A program made the position numbers and the translations under genes. Below, piece after piece: positions 1 to 6,196 of a stretch of 16,566 nt of DNA. The DNA is taken from NCBI GenBank assembly GCA_964437335.1, contig CAYTGL010000053.1:1-16566 (forward strand). The letters are read 5' to 3'. Source of the DNA: JAITWN01 sp964437335 (lineage in GTDB: Bacteria; Pseudomonadota; Gammaproteobacteria; SZUA-140). A model generated the notes under the pieces. That model had not been told where the DNA came from, ran no database searches, and saw only the letters and a list, made by a program, of their open reading frames with translations. Every line of letters starts with the position of its first letter. The first letter of the stretch is position 1.

Positions 1-331
1 GCCAAAACCGACCTCCGAGTAAAGATCAATCCCGACGGGTTATTGAGCAGTCACCAAATTTCTTTGGCCGAGACTTTTCGGCGGCCCTTCGCCGACGAAA
101 GGTACGCCTCTACCGACTCGTTTCCGTTTTTCGGCTGCGTAAACGCATGAAAAACAAAGGCTTGCGCAATGGCCGAATTTGAACGCCAGGAGCGTCTGGA
201 ATCCGATTTCTGCCGTTGTGATTCGGTTGAGGCGTACGTTCCAGGCTGACCGGCGACGATTTCGAGGTCGGATCGGGCCAGAAAAGAAAGAATTTTCGCC
301 CGTCTGGAAGCCTCGATATCGGCCGTTCCCG
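1..331. other. Left-edge stretch without a recognisable gene
   Basis: I see no convincing coding region here on either strand. A 78-codon minus-strand open frame (110-346) is arginine- and proline-rich, runs into the structured repeat that starts at 332, and lacks protein-like features. The stretch probably belongs to the accessory element, whose left boundary is outside the window. Confidence 0.5.
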
Positions 332-524
332 GCGACGTAGTTTCACGACTTACGTCGATACCTACTGGCTAGATTCCGAATGTAAGCGAGGTTCTTCCGA
401 GGATCGGAGGCGACATGACTCGCTTTTTACACTTGGAAATGCGCCAGTAGAATTTGTTTGGCGATGAGACGAGCGCTCTGATCTGTCGCAGCTTTGACCA
501 GCAGCTTCGCCGGTCGCAGGGCTG
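332..524 (+). ncRNA. Structured repeat copy 1 (leader RNA or small RNA)
   Basis: First of two ~190-bp direct copies (the other at 1606-1801). It folds as a long imperfect hairpin. An outer CTACTGGC/GCCAGTAG stem encloses TGTAA/TTACA and GCGAG/CTCGC, with an inner GGTTC/GGATC helix. Several substitutions between the copies keep pairing, for example inner GGTTC/GGATC here versus GGTTC/GAACC in copy 2. A second conserved block, GAGCGCTCTGATCTGTC, follows the hairpin. The copy ends about 85 nt before the ATG of the 55-aa gene, so it may be a 5' leader, a promoter-linked small RNA, or a replication or recombination site. Strand is assigned from the downstream gene only; the family is not recognised. 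Confidence 0.55.
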
Positions 525-610
525 ATTTGGCCCTGATTCTCAAGTTTCCCACGCACGTTTGGCGCTCCCAATATGCGCCGACGTGCGCCCAACAGATTGG
601 AGCGTCAACC

Positions 611-778
611 ATGACCACCGACATTACCAAGATCCTCGCCGACTACCCGCCCCAGAAAACCGGCAAGTACCAGGTTCTGGGTTGGGATGCCCACCAACGA
701 GTACGCAGCGCCCAGGACGGTCGTGCTGTGGCTGGCAAGATCGGCCCGGCGAAGAAGCCGAAGACGAAGAGTGCCTGA
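611..778 (+). CDS. Small hypothetical protein, 55 aa, lysine-rich tail
   Basis: The protein begins MTTDITKILADYPPQKTGKY and ends in an alanine/lysine-rich tail (AKKPKTKSA). I chose the ATG at 611 because GGAG lies 8-11 bases upstream and because the longer in-frame start at 494 would put the structured repeat into coding sequence. The length and basic tail would suit a small nucleic-acid-binding or accessory protein, but no family is recognised. It is followed by about 140 bp without a gene and then by the zinc-ribbon-like gene at 919, so the two may be cotranscribed. Whether it is truly translated is uncertain: composition and ribosome site support it, length does not. Confidence 0.5.
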   Translation: MTTDITKILADYPPQKTGKYQVLGWDAHQRVRSAQDGRAVAGKIGPAKKPKTKSA

Positions 779-918
779 TCGGTGAGAGCGTGCCGGTACC
801 GCACACATCCTGTTTGTCGGGGCTGTGTCAGCCTTGACGCTTCACCCCCAACTACTCCTTGCACTCCAACTGTGGAGAAGGTCTCCGCTCGGGGTGCGCA
901 AATCAGAAGGAAGGTTCC

Positions 919-1581
919 ATGAACATCCATGACCTCGCAAACGAGCTTCGACAGCGGATTCGACAAAAGCATCTTCTGTCGGAAGAGCAGATCGCAGGCG
1001 TGTCCGACATGGACGTAATCACATCGTATGCGAGATGCGCCATGTGCGGCAAAGTGCAGTACGAGGCCCACGAACTTGCGGAAAGCGTTGATTTGGCTGA
1101 AGACGCTGCCGACTTCCTGATGCTTGTGCAGCCGTTCGAATGCTGTGGGCAGCTAGTCGTTCCGCAGGAATTGACCGAGTTCGTAGAGGCTGCAATCGAG
1201 ACCGAGATTCTCGAACACTTTGGCGAATGCACTGAGGCTGTCATCGCCAAGGTAGTCTACATCAAAGAGATAGATGGTGAGCGTGCGTTGGTCACTCCGA
1301 GCCCAGACGACGTCATCGACTGCGTCATCGACGCTGTCAAGGAGCTGCGGATGGAGACAGGTTCTGAACCGTCGCATGACGCTGTCATCCAAAGGGCTGC
1401 CAATCGGATCGAACAAGCTCGCCGCAAGAGTTCGAGCCCCGGCACCAGGATTCAAGTCAAGGACAATCCCAACGCCAAGGATGACCTGCTGCGCCTGCGT
1501 GAACGGCGTGAGAGTGACAAGCGACGGGCACGCAGAAAGCAACAGCGGCACGCCCGCAAACACAATCGCAAGAGGCAATGA
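919..1581 (+). CDS. Hypothetical protein with four-cysteine motif and basic tail, 220 aa
   Basis: I place the start at ATG 919 because AAGGAAGG sits 5-12 bases upstream; an in-frame ATG at 859 has no comparable site. The N-terminal half is acidic and helical. It carries CxxC at residues 40-43 (CAMCG) and a CC pair at 75-76 (FECCG), a spacing compatible with a small zinc-binding ribbon. From about residue 165 the protein becomes strongly basic, and the last 35 residues are mostly Arg, Lys, Gln and His, as in nucleic-acid-binding tails. No enzyme motif is visible and the family is not recognised. Copy 2 of the structured repeat begins about 25 bp after the stop. A DNA- or RNA-binding role within the element is inference from the cysteines and the tail. 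Confidence 0.8.
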   Translation: MNIHDLANELRQRIRQKHLLSEEQIAGVSDMDVITSYARCAMCGKVQYEAHELAESVDLAEDAADFLMLVQPFECCGQLVVPQELTEFVEAAIETEILEHFGECTEAVIAKVVYIKEIDGERALVTPSPDDVIDCVIDAVKELRMETGSEPSHDAVIQRAANRIEQARRKSSSPGTRIQVKDNPNAKDDLLRLRERRESDKRRARRKQQRHARKHNRKRQ

Positions 1582-1605
1582 CGGTGCCCCAACATCGAGT
1601 TCCTG

Positions 1606-1801
1606 GCGTCGTAGTTTCACGATCTACATCGATTCCTACTGGCTCGATTCTGAATGTAAAGCGAGGTTCGTCCGAGAACCGGAAGCGACGTAGCTCGCTT
1701 TTTACACTTGGAAATCGACCAGTAACATCTGAGTACACGACAAGTCGAGCGCTCTGATCTGTCACAGTTTTGACTGGCACCGTCGCCGGTCGCAGAGATT
1801 A
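1606..1801 (+). ncRNA. Structured repeat copy 2 (leader RNA or small RNA)
   Basis: Second copy of the repeat at 332-524. The TACTGG/CCAGTA outer stem, the TGTAAAGCGAG/CTCGCTTT..TTACA arm with a short T bulge, and the GGTTC/GAACC inner helix are all preserved. The 3' block GAGCGCTCTGATCTGTC is unchanged. The copy ends about 47 nt before the ATG of the 257-aa gene. Differences concentrate in loops or keep base pairing, which favours a selected RNA fold over a recent simple duplication. The minus-strand open frames crossing it hold no recognisable protein. Confidence 0.55.
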
Positions 1802-1847
1802 GGCACACGCCTACTTCATACCTCTAATTCCGACAGGAGTTACTGCC

Positions 1848-2621
1848 ATGAGCAAAAAAGCAACAGCACTTTCGGCCAAACAGCGCACTCAGTTGGCCAA
1901 ATGGGAGGCCATCGTCGATAAGCACATGGAGTCGTGGCAAGATGCGGCCAAAGCAATCTTCCAGATCTATCGCAATCGCTTTTACGGCCGCAGCCTGGAA
2001 AAGTATTGTCTCGACAAGTGGGGCTGGAAGTCCCCCAACCCGTACATTTATGCACATGCGGGAGCCGTGTTGCATGAACTCCCCAAGACTGCCGCTGTCA
2101 AGCGGCTCCTGCCTGCACACTGCGAAGAGCTTTACAAGGCGAAGGACCGCAAAAAGCTCTGGGAGGCCGTCAAGACTCTCTCGAAGATTACCGTGCAGGC
2201 GATCGCCGACAAGCGGAAGGAACTCTTTCCCGAAGAGGAGGTGGATGACAGCCAAAAGGAATCTCCTCTGGAGTCATACCAGCAAGACACCAAGCGGATG
2301 AGCAGGGTGGCCAAGAAGAGCCTGATCCACCTGATGGATCTGCGGCGAACCAAGGAAGGTGGCCTCCAGGAGATGCTGGTGACGCCGCCGATTGGCCTGG
2401 ACGTCTTCGTTCTCTTGATTGATGGCGAGGCGTATCGAGTGCATCGCTACCACTGGGATGACGCCGAGGACAATGGGCGATGGCTTTGCAGCATGGCGGC
2501 TGAGCTTGATCTTGTCACCGCTGTGGCGACAATCGATAAGTACATGCCGCATGTGATGCCATCGCTCGAAGCCGTGGGCAGCGACTGGAACGAGGATAAG
2601 CCTTTGGTTCCTGCGGCGTAG
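1848..2621 (+). CDS. Putative DNA-binding protein with plasmid/phage-type HTH, 257 aa
   Basis: The ATG at 1848 is preceded by AGGAG about 8 bases upstream. Residues ~40-75 (FYGRSLEKYCLDKWGWKSPN, then aromatic and alanine residues) resemble the 'F-x-x-Y-C-x-x-[RK]-W-G-x-S-x-x-x-A' helix-turn-helix segment common in plasmid, phage and ICE regulators and partition-associated proteins. A charged helical stretch follows (residues ~85-125, LPAHCEELYKAKDRKKLWEA). The remaining ~100 residues match nothing I know. The gene has its own structured leader (1606-1801) and ends in a strong hairpin (2645-2676), so it looks like a single-gene transcription unit. A regulator or partition-type adaptor is the best reading; the assignment rests on one motif. 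Confidence 0.8.
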   Translation: MSKKATALSAKQRTQLAKWEAIVDKHMESWQDAAKAIFQIYRNRFYGRSLEKYCLDKWGWKSPNPYIYAHAGAVLHELPKTAAVKRLLPAHCEELYKAKDRKKLWEAVKTLSKITVQAIADKRKELFPEEEVDDSQKESPLESYQQDTKRMSRVAKKSLIHLMDLRRTKEGGLQEMLVTPPIGLDVFVLLIDGEAYRVHRYHWDDAEDNGRWLCSMAAELDLVTAVATIDKYMPHVMPSLEAVGSDWNEDKPLVPAA

Positions 2622-2644
2622 CCCTTCCAACCACGCCCTTAGCG

Positions 2645-2679
2645 AGCCGCCGCCGGGGCGCAACCCGGCGGCGGCTTTG
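2645..2679 (+). terminator. Hairpin terminator after the 257-aa gene
   Basis: A perfect 13-bp stem (AGCCGCCGCCGGG / CCCGGCGGCGGCT) has a 6-nt loop, begins 24 bp after the stop codon and is followed only by TTTG. It lies between this gene and the end of the opposing operon. Confidence 0.7.
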
Positions 2680-2957
2680 CCGGTGGTGCGGAGACCGATT
2701 TGCTCAAGTGATGGCGACCGCCGGTTCCGCATCTATGGCTCGATAGCTCTTTGGGGACATGAGCCGTCGAGTCTCCGGCTTCAGCGCAGTTGACATCGCC
2801 CTCACCTCCTTGATGGTCGTGTAGTCATTGGAGCCGACATTTTACCAAGCAAGTTCGAAAGCGACAGCCAAACATGCGGGGCTGCTATCAGGGCTCGTAA
2901 GAATTCGGGTGTTCGGATGCCGATTGGCAGGGGCAGTGGAAAACGTCGAGTCGGCGT
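2680..2957. other. Intergenic stretch between convergent operons
   Basis: No gene is supported here. The overlapping 104-codon and 158-codon open frames have compositions typical of shadow frames. The stretch separates two opposing terminators (2645-2679 and 2958-2984). Confidence 0.5.
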
Positions 2958-2984
2958 GCCCGCCACGCCGAGGGCGTGGCGGGC
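2958..2984 (-). terminator. Hairpin terminator of the small-protein operon
   Basis: A perfect 12-bp inverted repeat (GCCCGCCACGCC / GGCGTGGCGGGC) has a 3-nt loop and lies 13 bp beyond the TAG that ends the frameshifted tail of the last operon gene. Its position past 2998, rather than directly after 3153, supports the view that the original gene ended at 2998. Confidence 0.65.
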
Positions 2985-2997
2985 CTGACCATCGAGG

Positions 2998-3171
2998 CTA
3001 CTCCTCCGGAGGCACAAGCTTTCCCGAAGCGTCCCGAAGAAACTTGACGTCCGGATCACCGTCGCATAGTTGCATCGCCACGATCTGGTCGATATCTCGA
3101 TCCTCGACATCGCCAAGTTGCCAAATGAGGTCAGCAGCTTCGCTGATTGCTCCTAGAAGCCAGTCGTCCAG
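2998..3171 (-). pseudogene. Out-of-frame C-terminal tail of the 3153-3644 gene
   Basis: This minus-strand frame reads LDDWLLGAISEAADLIWQLG, then an acidic helical sequence ending SGKLVPPEE. It has protein-like composition but no ATG, GTG or TTG at a sensible place, and is closed upstream by a TGA at 3175-3177. It joins the end of the 163-aa gene by a -1 shift at the codons for Asp-Val near 3171, giving the natural-looking join HELDV-LDDWLLG. The simplest explanation is loss of one base (or a sequencing error) in a gene of about 215 codons. Programmed frameshifting is possible, but no slippery heptamer is obvious. Confidence 0.5.
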
Positions 3172-3644
3172 ACGTCAAGTTCGTGGTGCGGGTCGATCGT
3201 ATTCACAAACCACGTTTCCCCACCGAAGTCGAACCGACCGTTGTAGTGGAAGAACTTGCCTTCGTGAGCGTTGCAACTGTGCGCATGCCCTTCGTCCGTG
3301 TTGATCTTTCGATGGTGGATTGCGCCGACGTGGTCCGATGCGAGCGTGAACGGCACGTCGAGCCACTCTTCGAGTCCGTCATCGTTCGGCTGGTTCCGCA
3401 GCGCTTGGAGCGTGTCGTGATCCATATCAACCTTGTTCGCCAATTCTCGCAGCGTCGTTGTCTCGCCTTCGATCTCGACTTGGTTCATGTCGTGCTTGTG
3501 GGTGAGCCAAACGGTGGTTTCGTCCGTCTCCTGTAGGTCGGAAAGGTGCTGCTCCATTTCGTCAATTTTCTGACGCCAGAAACCGATGCGGGCGTCCAGC
3601 GACCAGCAGATGCGGTCTTTGCAGTTTGGCGGTGGAATTTTCAT
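3153..3644 (-). CDS. Hypothetical acidic protein, 163 aa, probably truncated by frameshift
   Basis: Last gene of the small-protein operon. Its ATG (3642-3644) overlaps the TGA of the preceding gene in an ATGA junction, showing translational coupling. The N-terminus has a CxxxxC pair (CKDRIC), followed by a helical stretch (residues ~15-45) and a His/Asp-rich region (HKHD, DMDHD, HHRK, HAHSCNAHEGKFFHYNGRFD). The His- and aromatic-rich second half could bind metal, but no known domain is recognised. The frame stops at DVWTTGF, while a neighbouring frame continues with good protein character to 2998, so the annotated product probably lacks about 55 residues. Confidence 0.7.
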   Translation of the reverse strand: MKIPPPNCKDRICWSLDARIGFWRQKIDEMEQHLSDLQETDETTVWLTHKHDMNQVEIEGETTTLRELANKVDMDHDTLQALRNQPNDDGLEEWLDVPFTLASDHVGAIHHRKINTDEGHAHSCNAHEGKFFHYNGRFDFGGETWFVNTIDPHHELDVWTTGF

Positions 3645-3979
3645 GATTCATCACCTTCATTGTCGTCATCCTCGCCGAGCCACTTCGCAAGGCGGTCGGG
3701 ATCAATCAAGACAGCCAGCCTCTCGTCCACAAGCCGCTGGACAAAGTCGCCAGGCCCTGTGATCGTGAGATCCTCGACGTCGAGTTTCAGATCCTCCTCA
3801 CCAAAACGTTCGACTTCCTCGGCCAATTTTCGAAGCAAATCAACATTCCAATGGAGGAATGATGCTTGGTCTCGCAATGCCTCAGCAATAGGACGCCTGC
3901 CCTGGCGGTAGTAATCCCAGAGTCCATTGCAATACTCGTCGTAACAGACATCGATTTTGCATATTTTCCGATCTACCAT
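3641..3979 (-). CDS. Hypothetical acidic protein, 112 aa
   Basis: I place the start at the ATG 3977-3979, which overlaps the end of the upstream gene by 7 bp. Longer in-frame starts would overlay the whole upstream gene. The protein begins MVDRKICKIDVCYDEYCNGL and continues as a helical domain (residues ~20-75) rich in Leu, Glu and Arg. It ends in a strongly acidic tail (GEDDDNEGDES). The acidic tail and small size recall protein-protein adaptors or DNA mimics, but that is only a resemblance. It is coupled to both neighbours by overlapping stop and start codons; the family is not recognised. Confidence 0.7.
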   Translation of the reverse strand: MVDRKICKIDVCYDEYCNGLWDYYRQGRRPIAEALRDQASFLHWNVDLLRKLAEEVERFGEEDLKLDVEDLTITGPGDFVQRLVDERLAVLIDPDRLAKWLGEDDDNEGDES

Positions 3980-4317
3980 ACGGCAAACCCTCCGCAGTGC
4001 CGAAGGAATGCGATCCAATCCTTGGTTTTCGCCACGACCGTCTCTCGGTCGATCTTCAATTCCGACTGTACGATCGCATCTTCCACGCATTCCTCGCAGT
4101 CGAGCCACCCGTCGAGTCGGTCGGCCATCTCGATGCAGGTCTCTCTGTCTGCTCCCGCTCCATCGTTGCCGATCATCTGCTCCCAGGTGTCCTCGTTGAG
4201 GAGTTCCTTGCAGAGCACGTACGTCACCGCTCGCAAGAAACTCCACGTCCAAGTGCTAAGTCCAAGATGCTCGCCAGATTCACCATCTGGATTCAGTCCC
4301 GTTAGGCTCATCGCCAT
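3973..4317 (-). CDS. Hypothetical acidic protein, 114 aa
   Basis: The ATG at 4315-4317 follows a textbook ribosome site (AAAAGGAGG, about 5 bases of spacing). The sequence is acidic with several tryptophans and a cysteine group (WLDCEECVED, residues ~70-80), then a helical C-terminal part ending AFLRHCGGFAVW. No known domain or catalytic pattern is visible. The gene overlaps the next one by 7 bp, so the two products are probably made in similar amounts. Codon use matches its neighbours. An accessory or defence-linked role in the mobile element is possible, but nothing in the sequence decides it. Confidence 0.7.
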   Translation of the reverse strand: MAMSLTGLNPDGESGEHLGLSTWTWSFLRAVTYVLCKELLNEDTWEQMIGNDGAGADRETCIEMADRLDGWLDCEECVEDAIVQSELKIDRETVVAKTKDWIAFLRHCGGFAVW

Positions 4318-4333
4318 TTGTGCCTCCTTTTAC

Positions 4334-4417
4334 TCAAGCTTGTCCCGCAGTTGCGCTTGCCTCGCCACGCATGGCTCCCAGCCAAGCGGCGTGGCAGGCG
4401 TTTTCCACTGCAATCAC
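4334..4417 (-). CDS. Possible 27-aa mini-ORF coupled to the upstream gene
   Basis: A GTG at 4415-4417 overlaps the TGA of the 139-aa gene in a GTGA arrangement. It opens a short frame (MIAVENACHAAWLGAMRGEA, then SATAGQA) that stops 16 bp before the next gene. The alanine-rich, helix-like composition and the stop/start overlap copy the pattern of the rest of the operon. It could also be the remnant of a longer gene or simply chance. Length alone keeps confidence low. Confidence 0.3.
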   Translation of the reverse strand: MIAVENACHAAWLGAMRGEASATAGQA

Positions 4418-4833
4418 ACGTTGGCGGCGTTCCAGGTCGTTGACGTGGCTGCCAGGATGTCCTTGATGAGCAGCCCTTCGTACCACTCGTCGAATTTCGT
4501 CAAGGCCGCAAAGACTGATGGATGGTCTTCCCATCCGTTCTTTTTCACGTCCCATTCTTCGTAGAGGAAGTCGGCGACCCAATCGACCAGGTCATCTCCA
4601 TGTTCGTGTCGAAAAGGAAACTGCTCGACGGTCTCTTCGTGGAGAAAATCCATCACGCTTGCGGTCTCGCCGAAATCTTCGAGTCGGCAGACGAGTCCGA
4701 ACTCAAAGGTGTTCACGATCTTCTTGAGGATGTGTTTTCGAAGAGTCGGTGTCAGTTCCTTGCCGGAGCAGTCCCAGACGTCGGTACCGACCAGTTTGTT
4801 CAAGATGTCTTCGTTGAAATCCTTGGTCTTCAT
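4414..4833 (-). CDS. Hypothetical acidic protein, 139 aa, first gene of operon
   Basis: The ATG at 4831-4833 is preceded by AAGAGGAAT. The protein begins MKTKDFNEDILNKLVGTDVW and is acidic and rich in aromatic residues, with a segment (LVDWVADFLYEEWDV, residues ~80-96) that looks like an amphipathic helix. No transmembrane stretch, signal peptide or catalytic motif is apparent, and no family is recognised. It is the promoter-proximal gene of a minus-strand operon running to about 2958; a promoter-like sequence at 5074-5102 and a hairpin-rich leader precede it. The opposite-strand frame over the same region (4522-5127) is a shadow. Confidence 0.7.
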   Translation of the reverse strand: MKTKDFNEDILNKLVGTDVWDCSGKELTPTLRKHILKKIVNTFEFGLVCRLEDFGETASVMDFLHEETVEQFPFRHEHGDDLVDWVADFLYEEWDVKKNGWEDHPSVFAALTKFDEWYEGLLIKDILAATSTTWNAANV

Positions 4834-5073
4834 TTGGAATTCCTCTTGGGCCGCCTATTCTCGCTAACGTTGCCGACGATCAAGCGGGGCGCTGCGGACA
4901 ACTGCCGATTGTCCGACGAGAGCTTCCTGGATTCGGAAGTCGGTGAGAATGAACTGCCCAGTGAGAAAGAGGCACTGTCGGGTTTGCCCGAAGTGATCGA
5001 CCGCCCGATCACGAATACGTCGTGTCAGGCGGGATCACTTGAGGAAAGAGTTGTGCCTCAAGGTGATGGTCGG
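4834..5073 (-). promoter_or_regulatory. Hairpin-rich 5' leader of the small-protein operon
   Basis: About 240 nt separate the inferred transcription start (near 5067) from the first ATG. The leader carries three inverted repeats: ATCACTTGAGG / CCTCAAGGTGAT (5034-5044 / 5056-5067, one-base bulge), GTGATCG / CGATCAC (4993-4999 / 5006-5012, perfect) and GGACAA / TTGTCC (4896-4901 / 4909-4914, perfect). The first lies right at the predicted start site and could be an operator or a protective 5' hairpin. I recognise no riboswitch class. Confidence 0.35.
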
Positions 5074-5102
5074 ATTGTAGCGCAACCGATGATGCAACTC
5101 AA
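5074..5102 (-). promoter_or_regulatory. Sigma70-like promoter for the small-protein operon
   Basis: On the minus strand TTGAGT (5102-5097) and TACAAT (5079-5074) are separated by exactly 17 bp. This is the best promoter match seen upstream of the operon and points toward it. Confidence 0.45.
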
Positions 5103-5286
5103 GGCCGACTACACTGCAACAAAGTAGATCAAGCCCGGCAGTTGTTCTTGGCAAGCGTCCTGCTAACTGAGCATGCCAAATCCGCCAGCAGGTAGGCGAT
5201 CACCAGGGTGAAGTCGCTATCGCCTAGCAATCCTTCAGGACTTGCCAATTCAGAATTAGCAATCACTATAGACACCTTCCCTCTTC

Positions 5287-5309
5287 GCCGCCCGCCTCCG
5301 GCGGGCGGC
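5287..5309 (-). terminator. GC-rich hairpin terminator
   Basis: A perfect 10-bp stem (GCCGCCCGCC / GGCGGGCGGC) has a 3-nt loop and lies 37 bp beyond the stop of the minus-strand gene ending at 5346. No T-tract follows. Confidence 0.6.
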
Positions 5310-5345
5310 CTGCCAGTTGCGGTCTCACTGCGCCGGATCTCTTGA

Positions 5346-5669
5346 TCAGCAAGGGACAGCCACACCGAACTCGGCGAAGACGTCTAGCCATACATCCCAT
5401 TGAGACGTCGCCTCTTCTTCGCTGCCGAAGCAGAACGTGATCTTGTCCACGGTTCCTCGATAGATGAAGACGATCCCGGAAATCGCCTGTTCGTCGTAGG
5501 TGAACTGGTACAAGCCAGAGTTTCCGTTGATCCTCTTCAGTGCGATCGGAAGATGGATCTCGACGAGTTCCTTGATGTCATTGTCGTCCAGAAGCTCTTC
5601 GGCGTATTCGGTGCAGCGGCATTCGACCCAGTAGCCGTCGTCGTGCAGGTTGTTGTTTACTAATTTCAT
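5346..5669 (-). CDS. Hypothetical protein, 107 aa
   Basis: I prefer the ATG at 5667-5669 (MKLVNNNLHDDGYWVECRCT) over an in-frame ATG at 5717, because the intervening 16 residues are not needed and overlap a small inverted repeat (CCACA / TGTGG, 5714-5727). Neither start has a strong ribosome site. The protein is acidic, with an N-terminal CxC (residues ~18-20), a mixed strand pattern (IVFIYRGTVDKITFCFG) and a Trp-rich acidic C-terminus. It looks like a compact cytoplasmic domain with no recognised family. It is monocistronic, ends before the hairpin at 5287-5309, and sits between the operon promoter and the iteron block. Confidence 0.65.
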   Translation of the reverse strand: MKLVNNNLHDDGYWVECRCTEYAEELLDDNDIKELVEIHLPIALKRINGNSGLYQFTYDEQAISGIVFIYRGTVDKITFCFGSEEEATSQWDVWLDVFAEFGVAVPC

Positions 5670-5852
5670 GATCTTACAATCGCTCGAAGCGTCCTTTCTC
5701 TTGAACGGATAATCCACATTTCTGTGGTGCTTTCCAATGTAGCGCAGATGAGAAGCGAGCGCAATAGCGACAGGTCGGCGAGGGGCGTCTGCGTCGGCCG
5801 CTGCCCTCAGTCGCCGCCCTCTGCGCCACCAATTGCATGCACACCAACTGCC

Positions 5853-5996
5853 CAGTGGTCCCTCTGGTCACCCTGGTCACCCTGTTTTCAACTTTTATCT
5901 GGATGACGAAGAATTGAGCCAAATCACGATTCTGAGTCTTCTGTATTTCTTTCAAAACTAAACTTGAAAAAGAGGGTGACCAGGGGGACCACTGCG
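5853..5996. repeat. AT-rich spacer flanked by inverted GTGACC repeats
   Basis: About 22 bp at 5853-5875 (containing AGTGGTCC..TGGTCACC) recur in inverse orientation at 5974-5996 with one mismatch. The ~100 bp between them is the most A/T-rich part of the neighbourhood (TTTTCAACTTTTATC, TTTCTTTCAAAACT). Inverted iteron copies flanking an AT-rich unwinding segment are typical of replication origins; here that is inferred from layout and the adjacent primase-helicase gene. Confidence 0.45.
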
Positions 5997-6038
5997 TGAA
6001 AACCCCGTAAATCGTAGGCTCAAGTGGTACCGGGCAAA

Positions 6039-6185
6039 GTGACCACCGGGTGACCAGAGCGTGACCAGCAAGTGACCAAGATGGTGTTGGATGCAGTCGA
6101 ATTGCCCTCCCCACGGAACGTGGGGAGGGCCTGAAGGCTTCGGCGGGTGACCAAGAGTGCCCAGTGGGTGACCATTAAGTGACCA
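6039..6185. repeat. GTGACCA iterons at 11-bp spacing, candidate replication origin
   Basis: GTGACCA occurs at 6039, 6050, 6061 and 6072 (exactly 11 bp apart). It occurs again at 6147, 6157 (degenerate GTGCCCA), 6168 and 6179. Further copies lie at 5976 and, inverted, at 5865 and 5874. Copies one helical turn apart next to an AT-rich tract and a D5-type primase-helicase gene fit an iteron origin or a regulator array. A 12-bp hairpin sits between the two clusters. The binding protein is unknown; the primase-helicase or the MerR-like protein are candidates. Confidence 0.55.
6104..6130 (-). terminator. Perfect 12-bp hairpin between iteron clusters
   Basis: GCCCTCCCCACG / CGTGGGGAGGGC with a GAA loop lies 67 bp beyond the stop of the primase-helicase gene, between two iteron clusters. 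It may terminate that transcript or form part of the origin; it has no T-tract. Confidence 0.5.
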
Positions 6186-6196
6186 AGCTGGTACCA

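Noticed and set aside
362..1780. Minus-strand proteins read from both structured repeats (shared SVKSE and TDQSAR words)
   Set aside because: The shared residues follow from shared nucleotides; the frames are interrupted at different places and changes between copies preserve stems rather than codons.
332..1801. Retron or group II intron RNA
   Set aside because: No reverse transcriptase is encoded nearby and domain V-like or branch-G features are not visible in the repeated RNA.
2802..3304. Open frames of 104 (minus) and 158 (plus) codons around 2802-3304
   Set aside because: They run through a terminator hairpin and the tail of the operon, have skewed Arg/Ser composition and no ribosome sites.
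4522..5127. 201-codon plus-strand open frame
   Set aside because: Mostly antisense to the 139-aa gene, and the rest covers the operon leader and promoter. No ribosome site or recognisable domain.
6039..6185. CRISPR array
   Set aside because: The repeat is only 7 bp at 11-bp spacing, with no 20-40-bp spacers and no cas genes.
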